In this document: piece by piece, positions 47,471 through 57,448 of the stretch | Position numbering within the stretch: position 1 is the stretch's first letter | How the letters are laid out: every line of letters begins with the position of its first letter | From: Lichina pygmaea | Taxonomy: Eukaryota; Ascomycota; Lichinomycetes; Lichinales; Lichinaceae | DNA length: 64,000 nt | Direction: 5' to 3' | NCBI GenBank assembly: GCA_963422465.1 | Contig: OY730171.1 | Coordinates: forward strand, 372,001-436,000 | Notes under the pieces: model-generated | Told to the model about the DNA's origin: nothing | Seen by the model: only the letters and a program-made list of their open reading frames with translations | Database searches by the model: none | Translations under genes and position numbers: made by a program

Positions 47471-49281
47471 ATGGCACGCTCTGCGGTCAAGACAAGCTTG
47501 GTAGGCATTGGCGTGCTGCTTGTTTTTCTTGACTTCTGTGTTCGGCTAGCCTCGGGTCAAGACGGGACTGGCACCACAGCCTCGCCGCTGTCGTTTCCCC
47601 CGACTGCGCATTGGTACGTCTCTGTGATGGCGTGCCTCTGTCGGTTGTGTCGACTGATCCTTTTGATTCCAGGGACGGTAACGATGGTCCCTGGTCGACC
47701 TTTGCCCTTCAGGTCGGCACCCCACCCCAGCCAGTCCGGCTGCTGCCGGCCACGGAGCAATCGCCAGTCTGGGTCGTGCTGCCCGAGGGCTGTACCCCTT
47801 CCGATGCGCCCGACTGCCCCGACGCCCGTGGCTATGAGTTCAAGATCAACCGGTCATCAACTTGGTCCGAAGAAGGCCTCTACGAGCTCTCGCTGAGCGA
47901 GGAGGTCAAGCTCGGCTACAGCGGCAACGCCCAGTATGGCTACGACACCGTGACCCTGGGCTGGCAGGACGAGGGCCTGCCCACCGTGCCCCGTCAGCTC
48001 ATCGCCGGTATCGCCACCAAAGACTTCTACGTCGGCCGCATCCCCCTCAATCCAAGCCCCTTCAACTTTACCGACTTCAATGATCCTAAGCCAAGCCTGC
48101 TGCAGAGTGTTGGGGATGCTGGCCAGATCCCCGGTCGGTCCTGGGCCTACACGGCCGGGTCGTACAGGCATGTGCCCAAGGTGTACGGGAGCCTGACGTT
48201 CGGCGGCTACGACTCGGCGAGGTTTGTCACGAACGACGTCACCTTCAGGCTCCGTCCCGACAGCCTGCAGGACCTGCTCGTGGCTGTCCAGTCCATCACC
48301 ACCGACGCCACGCCCACGCCGTTGCTCTCCGACGGCATCTACATGCCCATCAACTCGCTGGTCTCGCACATCTGGCTACCCGTCGACGTCTGCAGCGCCT
48401 TCGAACGCGCCTTTGGCCTCGTCTGGGACAACGCGACGGATCTGTACCTCGTCAGCGACGAGCAGCGCGACGACCTCACGAGCCGGAATCCGAACGTCAC
48501 CTTCAGGCTGGGCCCGTCGTTGATCGGCCCTTCCGTCGACGTTGTCATGCCCTACGCGAGCTTCGACCTCGCCGCTGGCCCGCCGCTCGTGGACGTCACG
48601 ACCAACTACTTTCCCCTCAGGAGGGCGGCCAACGACACCCAGTACGTCCTGGGCCGTGCCTTCCTCCAGAGCGCCTACGTCGTTGCCGACTACGACCGCT
48701 CCGAATTCTCCGTCTCGCAGGCCCTTTTTCCGGAAGGCGACGACCCGGACTCGCAGAAGCTCGTCGCGATCGTACCGCCAACGGAGGCAACGTCGCCGCG
48801 ATCGTCGGGCCCAGCCGGCGGCGACGGCGGCTTGGCTCCAGGGGCGATTGGCGGCATCGCGGCCGGTGCTGCCGTCGGCGTTGGCGCCTCTGCTCTGGCC
48901 ATCTGGTTCCTGTACCGGCGAAGGCGGCAGCGACGCGAGCCCGCGGCCGAGCCCGAGCCTCAGCCCGAGAGCGCCGAGCTCGACCCGCAGATCCCCCTGG
49001 AGTTCGGCAAGACGGAGCTCGAGGCGCCGACGCCGCCGGGCACCGCATCCAAGTTCAACGATACCCAGAGCTACTCCGAGATGGACGCCCACCGGACGCC
49101 GACGACAGCGGAGGCGGAGCTGGAGGCAAAGGGGACAGGGACGGCGAGGCACGAGATGGCCGACCCGGCCTGGCCCCCGGAGTTGTCGGGGGCAAGTGTC
49201 GCCCCCACGCCGGTGTACGAGATGCCGGCGAACGAGATGCCGGCGAGCGAGATTGCTCCGGCGCCGACGGCAAAGCGGTGA
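47471..49281 (+). CDS. Pepsin-like (A1-fold) single-pass membrane protein, catalytic Asp residues absent
   Basis: Exons 47471-47613 and 47673-49281 give 583 residues. Signal peptide 1-~29 (VGIGVLLVFLDFCVRLASG), then an aspartic-protease fold: WSTFALQVGTPPQPVRLLP, SLTFGGYDSARF, IWLPVDVCSAFERAFGL, YVLGRAFLQSAYVVADYDR. Where A1 peptidases have DTG[ST], this protein has ATEQ (74-77), and at the second site the segment YMPINSLVSHIW has Asn275-Ser276 instead of Asp-Ser/Thr. So it should lack proteolysis. A Gly/Ala-rich transmembrane segment (~437-462) precedes RRRRQRRE and a ~115-residue cytosolic tail rich in Pro/Glu with a repeated NEMPAxE motif at the end. Related inactive A1-fold membrane proteins are widespread in Pezizomycotina; the role is unknown. 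Confidence 0.88.
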
Positions 49282-49383
49282 TGCAGGGGGCAACGACGGA
49301 GACCCATCCGGGGGGACCCGATTGACGTCGTCTCGATTGATCTTGTTGATTATCGATCTGTTGATAAATCGGTCTGCTTCGTT

Positions 49384-50012
49384 CTGAATCTCATTTGAAA
49401 TCCCAAGTCTCTTTTGGTCCGAGGTGCTGCAACCGTGGTATCTCCATCTGAACATGCCATCGAAGATACCCAAATGAATATGAATTTCTCTTCTCTCTTC
49501 TCTCACCGTCCTTGTCGACCAGCAACCTACCTAACCCATCTACCTATCTGTCTCCCTACATATTTTACAGTGCTGTTCACCCAGAAAGCAGTAAGAGTTG
49601 AGCTGGTTCTCAATCTCATCTGAAACCTCGGTCGCTGCTGAGATATTGGGCCAAGCTGCTGCGATCATGATATCGTATCTGAACGTGTCATCGGAAGATA
49701 CCCAAATTCTCCCTCTATCTGCCTCCTCTTCTCTCACCGTCGTTGTCGACCAGCAACCAACCTACCTATCTATCTAACCTATCTAGCCAATCGTTCTATC
49801 TACCCACTTGCCTACCTACCTGCCTACCTACCTACCAATCTACCTACCTACCAACATATCTATCTACCCACTTGCCTACCTACCTACCGACCAACATATC
49901 TACCTACCTACCTACCTACCTACCCATCTACCCAACCGTGCCAACCTACCAACATATCTACCCATCTATCTACCCACGGCACTCTTCACCAAGAACGCAG
50001 TAAGAGCGAGGA
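49384..50012 (+). repeat. Imperfect tandem duplication downstream of the pepsin-like gene
   Basis: Unit 1 (49384-49603) and unit 2 (49609-50012) share, in order, CTGAATCTCAT/CTCAATCTCAT, GAAGATACCCAAAT, CTTCTCTCACCGTC, TTGTCGACCAGCAACC, the TACC tract and TTCACC[CA]AGAA[AC]GCAGTAAGAG. Unit 2 is longer because the TACC tract is expanded. The first unit starts inside the probable 3' UTR. Confidence 0.8.
49741..49980 (+). repeat. (TACC)n tetranucleotide array
   Basis: About 230 bases of CTACCTAC with TATC, TACCC and GCC variants. Confidence 0.9.
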
Positions 50013-50797
50013 GGGGAACAGCGGTGATGATGACGACGACGACGACGATGATGATGATGATGACGACAATCTCCCCTCAATAAGCTCCTTTTCCTCATCT
50101 ACAAAGAAGCAGGACTCGGCCCTGATCTTGGCTCTAGTCCTCATCTTGGCCCTGGCCATGATCCTGGTCCTGTACCCTATCCAGATCCTGATTCTGCCTC
50201 CTGCCTCCCCATCCTGGCCCTCGCCCTGGGCCCCGGCCCTGACCCCTGGCCCTTATCCTAGTCCTAGACCTGGCTCTCATCCCGATCCTAGTCCTAGTCC
50301 TAGTCCTAGACCCACCTCTTCGCCCTAGTCCTGGACCCACCTCTTCGCCCTAGTCCTGGTCGTTTGATCCTAACGACTCAACAGTCTTTCCATCTTTCTG
50401 GTCGCACCAGCTACGTGACTCGGGTTCGATCCACTTCAATGTACACAAAATAGTAGTAGTACGAGTAGTATCGTACCGTAGCACCACTGCACAGCTGGTC
50501 CCAAGTTACTGTAGGTTGAACGTATGACTTGGGTATTCGGGGGGCTTTGCTGTGTTGTGAGCTCTGTTGTGCTGGGGGCTGGGGGCCGGGGGCTTGGCTG
50601 AGCTGTGGGCTTTGATGTACTGGGGACTCTGCTGTGCTGTGGGCTCTGCTGTGGGCTCTGCTGTGTTGTGGGGACCAAAGATACTTGATCAGGATAGCAG
50701 CAATCATCAATATCATCATCAATATCATCATCATCATCATCATCATGCCGTGAGCATCCAGTACTTACGTACGTAAGCATCGTGCGGCAAATACACC

Positions 50798-50811
50798 CCG
50801 CACGGTGAAGT
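50798..50811 (+). repeat. Target-site duplication, left copy
   Basis: CCGCACGGTGAAGT, identical to 52213-52226, flanking the 3' end of the LINE. Confidence 0.9.
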
Positions 50812-52212
50812 TTGATTGATTGATTGAATTCCTACACCGTTCTAGCTCTAGTGTATCTAGGCTATGCCGGGTCAACTATAAAATCAGGCTAGGAAAACTC
50901 CAACGAGTAAAAAACCTCTCCCTGCAGCACCTAAGGCAGTGCTATCCTATCGAGTAATCTGTGAAACATGGGGGGTGACTGGCTAGTAGCCAGTCTCCAG
51001 CTGCTCCTGAGCCCAGGAGAACTGCGGAAGGACACCGTGGCGTAGGATCCACGAGGTGAGGGCGGCGGCAGGCCGTGGGCGTGATATCATCGCCTGGTAG
51101 TCAGTAGTAGCCGCCGCAGTGTATAAACTGCGGCATACTCGCTGCAGCCGTGGGCAGTCTAGGATGACATGCTTGGCAGTCTCCCACTGTGCCCCGCAGC
51201 TGCAGGCAGGCGTCGGGAAGCCAGGGACTCGACGCTTGCAAAGAAAGGCAGCCAGCCCGACCTTACCTGTACGTATCTGCGTTAAGATACTGCTCTGCGC
51301 TTTGGAGAGGCCAGCTCGGAGCCGGAGAGTTGCCCGGTATGGCATCTTGTCCGGCTTCCAATTATCACCACCTCCGGGGTCTGGGTCAAGCAGTTGCACC
51401 TGCGGTTGGGGGCCCCGTGGAGCTTGTGCCATCGTTCCCAGCACCATTGTTCCGACAGCAGGCGGGCTTGCCAAACCGTCCGTGGGTGAGTGCCCGGGGG
51501 TGGGGTGGCTGCAGGGTGGCTGTCGGCCCACGGGGGCAGGCCGAGGCAGCCCTTGGTGGACTCCAGTGCCCGCTGGGGCCAGAGAATTGATTTGGCCCAG
51601 CGGTGCCGCGCTTGGCCCGGTGAGATATAGGCTCGACGGCGTCGGCCCGGGCGCTGGGCAAGTTGGCGCTTGAGCCGTTCGCAGGCCTCCTGGATCTCCG
51701 CCTGGACTCCGGAGGCTTCCATCCGGGCGCGTGCCTGTAGTTGTAGCCGTGCCATGTGGGCCCGGAGTGGTGGGACTGCCGCCTCGCTCTCCAGTTGTTT
51801 CCGGCTGGTAGCCCTGAAGCCACCGGTGACTGCTCGGAGGCAGCGCTGTTGCTGTCGTTCCAGGACATCGCCGATCCAGTGTCGGTGTGCTGGCCTCAGG
51901 AGGCCATCCAACGGGGTCCACACCGTCGCTCCGTAAGTGATAACCGGGCGCACCACTGTGTTGTAGACCAGCCTTGCTTTGTCAAAGGTGGCTCCCCAGG
52001 TGGACCCCGTGATGGCGGAGAGGGCGCGGCTCTGCTGAGTCGCCCGTTCCGCCGTGTGTTTCACGTGGGGTCCCCAGCGGAGCTTCGAGTCCAGCGCAAT
52101 GCCCAGTATGCGGAGGGTCGGCTGTGGAGCCTTGGTGATGCCCTCCAGGCTGACTCCCGCGGCCACGTTAAACCTCTTTGGCGATCGAGTCAGGTGCATC
52201 AGTTCGTACTTG
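50812..52212 (-). mobile_element. 5'-truncated LINE (non-LTR retrotransposon), 1.4 kb
   Basis: Reverse-strand element. From its 5' end at 52212 the frame reads YELMHLTRSPKRFNVAAGVS, LRILGIALDSKLRWGPHV, RPVITYGATVWTPLDG and LERQQQRCLRAVTGGFRATS: the end of the reverse transcriptase and thumb/connector of fungal Tad/I-type LINEs. After about 51.6 kb the coding signal changes frame once and ends with SCGAQWETAKHVILDCP, the Cys-rich C-terminal segment. The 3' tail is (AATC)n rather than poly-A. Both ends abut an identical 14-bp sequence, so the ends are exact. The catalytic reverse transcriptase core and endonuclease are missing, so it cannot be autonomous. A second fragment lies at 32770-33179. 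Confidence 0.92.
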
Positions 52213-52226
52213 CCGCACGGTGAAGT
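52213..52226 (+). repeat. Target-site duplication, right copy
   Basis: CCGCACGGTGAAGT, identical to 50798-50811, at the truncated 5' end of the LINE. Confidence 0.9.
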
Positions 52227-52409
52227 ACTCCACGATAAAATACTTTACAAAGCACGCTCGAGTCTCTGACGGTGACGTTTATGCTTGGATTCGAAGCGGG
52301 GCAGGGGGTGTTGTTTGCTTTCCATTCTTCATTCTCTTCATGTCTTCTCATCTTCCGCTCGTCCGTCCGTCTTTCGATACAGATAAAAACAAGTGGGGGC
52401 CCTTTGTCT

Positions 52410-53767
52410 TCAAAAAGTCTCCAGGTCCTCCTGTGGTTCCCCCTCGGCGGGGATTTCAAATCCTTCCTGTAATTGTTGAAAGACACGGAAAGAAAGGACA
52501 GAAGACGGAGTCAGTAAATTAGGCTGTTCTCAAAGACATAGGAAGAAAAAAAGATGGAGGGGTAGGGGGTTCAAGGTCAGAATGATGGAAAGGAAAGGGA
52601 AACAAGAGAATGAGAAAAAGAATAAAACACACCTCTGTCGAGTACAAGATGTTCTGAATCTGCTTGGTCAGGCCATCGTCCTCCTTCTCCAGTTCTGGAT
52701 TGGCCTCGACGGCGCGCTGCAGCAAGAGCTCAATGTCACGCAGCTTGAGGAAGTAAAAGTCCCGCTCGCGCTCGAGTCCCGTCACGTTCTCCTTGAGCGC
52801 CGCGTTCTCGTGCTGCAGTGCCATCGCCGACGCCCCACCGAGCCCGGGCTTGGCGGCACGGCCTCCAGTGGCAGTCGGCGTCGTGCCCCGCCGCGTCGCC
52901 GTGCCGCTCGATGTGCGTGAGCTGGGTGTGTTGCCGGTGATGGTGCCGGCGCCGCCGCCGCTGGACGTCGGGGGCGCGCCCGACGCTCTTCTTCGCGCAA
53001 AGGCGTCGTACTCGCCGCCGGCGTAGTGCTGGTCCCAGAAGCGCTTCGACCACTGCAGGAACTCGAGGTTGTCCTGCATTCGGCATTTGACGAGCTGTTC
53101 GACGGGCACGAGCCGGTCTATCTGATGCTTGAGGAAGGTGCCTACGTTCGACGGGCATTGATCAGCTGGCATGCCTCGGGCGATCGCGGACCATGAACGC
53201 GCTGGATCGCGTCTGAAGCGGGCACCGACTCTGTAGGATCTTGAAGTTCTGTATGTATGCGTATTCGGTGTTGACGTTGAACCTGACCCTCGACATGGGC
53301 ACGTCGACTGCGGCCCCTGTCGTTAGCAAAATGACCTTGACCTAAAGACGTGTAGAGACACGGAAACGAGCGAAAGGGGAGACATACGGAATATGCTATC
53401 GAATACCTGACATAGCGCCGCCCTAACACGTCAACTCAGTATCAGCCACCGTCGTCCTTCGATGAACGTGTGCAAGTAAGCCGTCGAAGCCGATCCTGCT
53501 GCAGAGCAGCTGCCGCGGCAGCGAGCTGCAGGCGGACGAGTCCCCCATCGTCAAGGAAGTAAAGGGCTCACCCAGTGCCGCATTGCTCGACCTTGGTGAG
53601 GTTCAGTTGGAGGAGGTTGTTGAGCCACGCGAGCAGCTCTTGTCTGGATGGGAGGATCACGGAGGTGCGGGCGTTAGCAGGTCTGCTTCTGTCTCATAGA
53701 AGGAACCGGAGGAGAGCCATGTGGCATGGGCAGCTCGTATGACGTGAACTTACCGCGATTCCCCCAT
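52410..53767 (-). CDS. bim1: Microtubule plus-end protein EB1 (Bim1/Mal3)
   Basis: Binds growing microtubule ends and recruits plus-end partners. Six exons, 53767-53754 (14 nt), 53643-53572, 53422-53388, 53307-53230, 53141-52633, 52466-52410, give 254 residues. Calponin-homology domain at about 1-120: MGESRQELLAWLNNLLQLNL, KVEQCGTGAALCQVFDSIF, VPMSRVRFNVNTEYAYIQNF, KHQIDRLVPVEQLVKCRMQD, NLEFLQWSKRFWDQHY, YDAFARRR. A Ser/Thr/Gly/Arg linker follows (~122-165), then the EB-homology coiled coil ENVTGLERERDFYFLKLRDI. The acidic tail ends EDLETF, the equivalent of the EEY/F CAP-Gly-binding terminus. The first two exons are very small, and every join restores family sequence. The last intron shares GTGTGT as donor with the Vam7 intron. 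Confidence 0.95.
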
Positions 53768-54452
53768 CTCTGCTGTCTATGCTCTCACACACACCACGGT
53801 CCGGGGTTTATGACCAAAGGAAAAGACGGATGGTCGGTTCTTCTGAACTCGGCTGTCATAGATGGCCAACGGCCGGGATGATTGTTTGTTTTGGCTGCCC
53901 TGAACTTGGGCGCGGCTGTAGAAGACGGGGATCTGAGCTCGAGAGTGGAGGTTGATTCACGTTTCATTGATTTGCGCTTCGGAGGCGCCTAGGGATGCGT
54001 GCTTCTTCGGGGTTCTTTTTTTTTTCTTCTCGAGTGCCTGACGCGATTGGACTATCGACAGGCGGGGAAAGATGTGCGAAAACATACGATGGGGACTTCG
54101 TGACGAGGGATAAGTCAATGGGGTCTCAGCTTCACCTGGACGGCATACTACGGCGGTTTTGCGACAGAATCGTCAGGTTTCGACACTTTACAGTTGTCAT
54201 CTCACCGACGTTGGCACCTTGGAAGCTGATACTCAATGCAGCGATTGCCCGATTCGAACCCTTGTTGTAATCGCTACCTGAATATGAAGTTGAATTGAGA
54301 CACCGGCGTGACTGGCTGAACCACAAACCAGCATGCAAAAGATGCCCTCCCTGCAAGACGAACACCAACAAGAAAGAACTGCCGCTGGATGGGGTATCGT
54401 AGAAGCAGAGCGCCAACCCAACGCCTTCCTCGCGAGATGATGCTGCCAGGTA
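53768..54452. other. Spacer between EB1 and F-box/WD40 gene
   Basis: No gene seen. EB1 promoter and 5' leader lie at the left; the right end is 3' flank of the F-box gene. Confidence 0.65.
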
Positions 54453-56047
54453 TCACCGAGACGCCACACGTAGCCCCTCCAGCACGCCCACACCCGGAAT
54501 GTCGTGCCCGAAATCGACCACGTTGATCTTGTCATCGTACGTCGTCGCCACGATACGGCGGTAGTCCGACTGCGCAGAGAGATACCAGCCATGCGGCCTG
54601 CGCGGGAGATTGAGGACCAACCGACCGCTCTCAATGTCCCAGACCTTCATCGTCTCGTCGTAGCTGCAGCTGACGATACGGCCGTTCGCGTTGTCGAAGC
54701 AGAGCGAGCGCACGAGCGCAGTGTGAGCATTGAATTCACGGACGAGACGCCCGGTCTCAACCTCCCAAAGGCGGACGAGCTTGTCGTTGCCGCCGGTGAG
54801 GATGAAGCGTCCGTCGTCGCTCGGCTGAATGCAGGCTAGCCCTTGTTGCGAGCATCTGAGCGTCCGCAGGCACGCCCCGGTCTCCAGATTCCACAGCTTC
54901 GCGCGGCCGTCGCCGGCGGTGCTGTAGGCTACGTTTTCACGGATCTTGACGGCGTTGACCGGTGCCGAGTGTCCGTGGAGGTTGTGTAGCGGCGCCCCGG
55001 TATGCCGGTTCCAGACGCGGAGCGACAGATCCTTCGAGGCGCTCACGATGCGCTGGCTGTCGAAGGCGACGTCGAGCACGTTGCTGTTATGCCCGATCAG
55101 ACGGCGGACCGGCTCGTAGTCGTCTCGGATGGACCAGACGATGCAGGTTGAGTCGCTTGACCCCGTGACCAGTATCTCGTCGTCGAACTGCAGGCAGAGG
55201 ATCGAGGCCGAGTGGCGGATGTCAGGGCGATGCCAGGCCCGTGGACCCGGCTGAAAATCCAGACCGATATGCGGCAGAGTGTCGAATTGGTCGGGCAGAG
55301 AGTAGCCGATGGTGGTGACCCCGCTCTGCGGATCGGTCATGGGGTCCTCGACCTGGCCGATGCTGATCGTCGCAGGGGACACATGATCGCCGCCGATGAT
55401 CTTCAGGCAGCGATACGTGCGGGCACACCAGATGCGGATGGTCTGGTCCCGCGAAACGGTGATGATCTTCTTGCTGCTCATGCCATCAGCGGGAACATTC
55501 GCAAGGGAACGTGTTGATGTAGCCTGGACCGGCTTTTGTGGGGGGAAGATGACATACCCATCAAACCGCACGCCGTAAACGGCAGCCGAGTGGGCCTCGA
55601 GGCAGATGACCCGGCAGAGACCACGGTCCCAGTTCCTGCGCACCCTATGCCAGGCCTGCGCCACGCTTTTCCAGTCGCGATCCACCTCTTGCGGAGGGGT
55701 CGCCTCTGCGACGCCAGTGACCAGGAGGTTTTGGCGGCCAAACTCAGCCCAGACCGCCGCAGACGACGCCACGCCATTCCAGGCGCGCGAGACCATGGCC
55801 GCCCGCGTGAGCGACACGACGTCCAGGCTCGCAAACACCTCGCAGAGAATCTCTGTCGGAAGGCGGGCGGCCGGATCTGAATAGAAGGGCGTCGGTCAGC
55901 GGCTCTGAAGTCTTTTCACACGGTGGAAAGTGAGGACCTACCTAGTCCGACCGCCACAGCCGTTCCGTGCGAGAGGCCATCTGACGAGGGCCCGCGACGG
56001 CTGCGATGGAGCGTCTTGCGGGCAGCTTGACGTAGCTGCCCGAACAT
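54453..56047 (-). CDS. F-box and WD40-repeat protein (SCF substrate receptor type)
   Basis: Exons 56047-55942, 55876-55558, 55473-54453 give 481 residues. An Arg-rich N-terminus (MFGQLRQAARKTLHRSRRGP) precedes an F-box (~40-80, LPTEILCEVFASLDVVSLTR, AAMVSRAWNGVA), then about seven WD repeats with blade ends such as QTIRIWC, STCIVWS, LSLRVWN, GRAKLWN, KLVRLWE, ETMKVWD. F-box plus WD40 suggests a substrate receptor of an SCF ubiquitin ligase, like Met30, Cdc4 or S. pombe Pof11; which one cannot be said. Intron 2 (55557-55474) is 84 nt, stop-free and in frame (GTATGT...GAGCAG), and splicing joins VRFDG|KKIITVSRDQ, a normal WD strand. An upstream in-frame ATG at 56284 would add 79 basic residues; I prefer 56047. 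Confidence 0.88.
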
Positions 56048-57448
56048 ATTTCGTCGTCTCGGTGGTTGGTACCGAGTGGTGTTGGCTTCTGATGAAGCCA
56101 AGTCTTGTACGAGGATGTTTGAGGTAAGAATCAAATTCGGATGGAACTCCGAAATGAAGATTTTTATAGGCCCAGTCGTACGTCGACGACTCAGCGACGA
56201 TGTTAGGGCAGCTTGCGACTGCCTCTTCTCGCAAGCTAACCCTCGTTGGCGCCGGCCAACCGTGGCTGGTGCAGCAGCCGCCATCGCGGCTGCGCACTCT
56301 CGGCGCCGAGTCAGCGCTGGTGCGTGTTAGCACCAGGCCGGATCTCTGGCACCCACCTGAGAGTGCTTGCAGTAATGAACGTATGACGTTCTGAAGATGC
56401 AACAGAAGCGTCTGCATCGTAGGCTGGCTTGAGTGGAGGTGGCCACCAAGATCCTGACAACCTAGGTGATCACGGATGATCACCTCGTCATGAACATGAA
56501 CAGATGTCGCTAGACTCTGCAGAGGAATGACTTTACACATGACAGCCGAGAGAGGAGGCAGTATGCATGGCTGATAGCCATGGTCAGCATCCAGCATAGC
56601 TGCCGTGGAATGCTGATGGTGAAATATCAACGTGGAATATCAACGTTGGAGGTCAAAGGATGTCAGGAAGATTTCAAGACAGGGGAACCCTGAAATATCA
56701 ACACCGGATTAGATATTTTCCGTTCCGGCCTTTGCATCGGAAAATCTACGGATTACGTACGCTCTCCACTGGCCGGGATTGTCCGACGGGCAGTGGGTAG
56801 TACTTGTGAAATCTCATGGCTTTGATACAGCCCGTGCGTAAGCTCGCATATGTCAAATGTTCTACTCATTTCAATGTATTCCCCCTGCACCGCTCAGCGT
56901 CTGGCCTAACGTCGTAGCGGCACACTTGCTTCTGGAATTACCAACAAAATTTGCAGCATGTGGTTTCAGACACGATTGGAGAAAATATTCGACCAACATC
57001 CCCACAAAATGGGAGAAAATATTCACAGAAATATGGGCAGATATAGCGACCTGGATTTTATGGCCGTCGGCGCCCAATCACTGTCCTCCTATCGTCCCAA
57101 CATCGAGTGGTGCCGGACCAGCCCAGCTCGAAGGATGCTCAGAGCTTAGGAGGGAGGCGTTCTACTTCAGCGTCGAACCAGGATCTAAAACCCCGTATGC
57201 GCTTTCCTTGTGAGACATGTTCTCAGCCTCTTTCTATCTTGTCGTGCTTGTTCCTTTGATGAATTCCACATTGGTGTTAGACTTCCGAGTACTATCTTTG
57301 AAGATCCATGTCTACAGTGCTCTGAGGCCTCCCCAGTTTCAATGACCGATCCAAGGCTATTTGACTTACGTCCAGTATATCGGTCCTAGCTGACAGCCGT
57401 AAGGATATCTAGGCCGCGTGACTGACGAGCTGCACCGGCGCACTCGAG
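56048..57448. other. Divergent spacer between F-box/WD40 gene and ADE4
   Basis: 1.4 kb with no supportable gene. AT-rich at 56630-57050. The last ~200 bases should hold the ADE4 promoter, but I see no clear TATA or TGACTC (Cpc1) site. Confidence 0.6.

Larger units (their letters stand above)
49282..50797. other. Repeat-rich spacer
   Basis: No gene seen. It holds an imperfect ~230-400-bp tandem duplication, a (TACC)n array, a (GAT/GAC)n tract (50023-50065), a GGCCCTGG/AGTCCTAG-rich stretch (50120-50352), a (CTGTG)-rich stretch (50550-50670) and an (ATC)n tract (50703-50746). Confidence 0.75.

Noticed and set aside
54240-54275. tRNA T-arm-like GATTCGAACC; a similar GGTTCGATCC at 50422
   Set aside because: Neither is flanked by a matching 5-bp T-stem, D-arm or acceptor stem.
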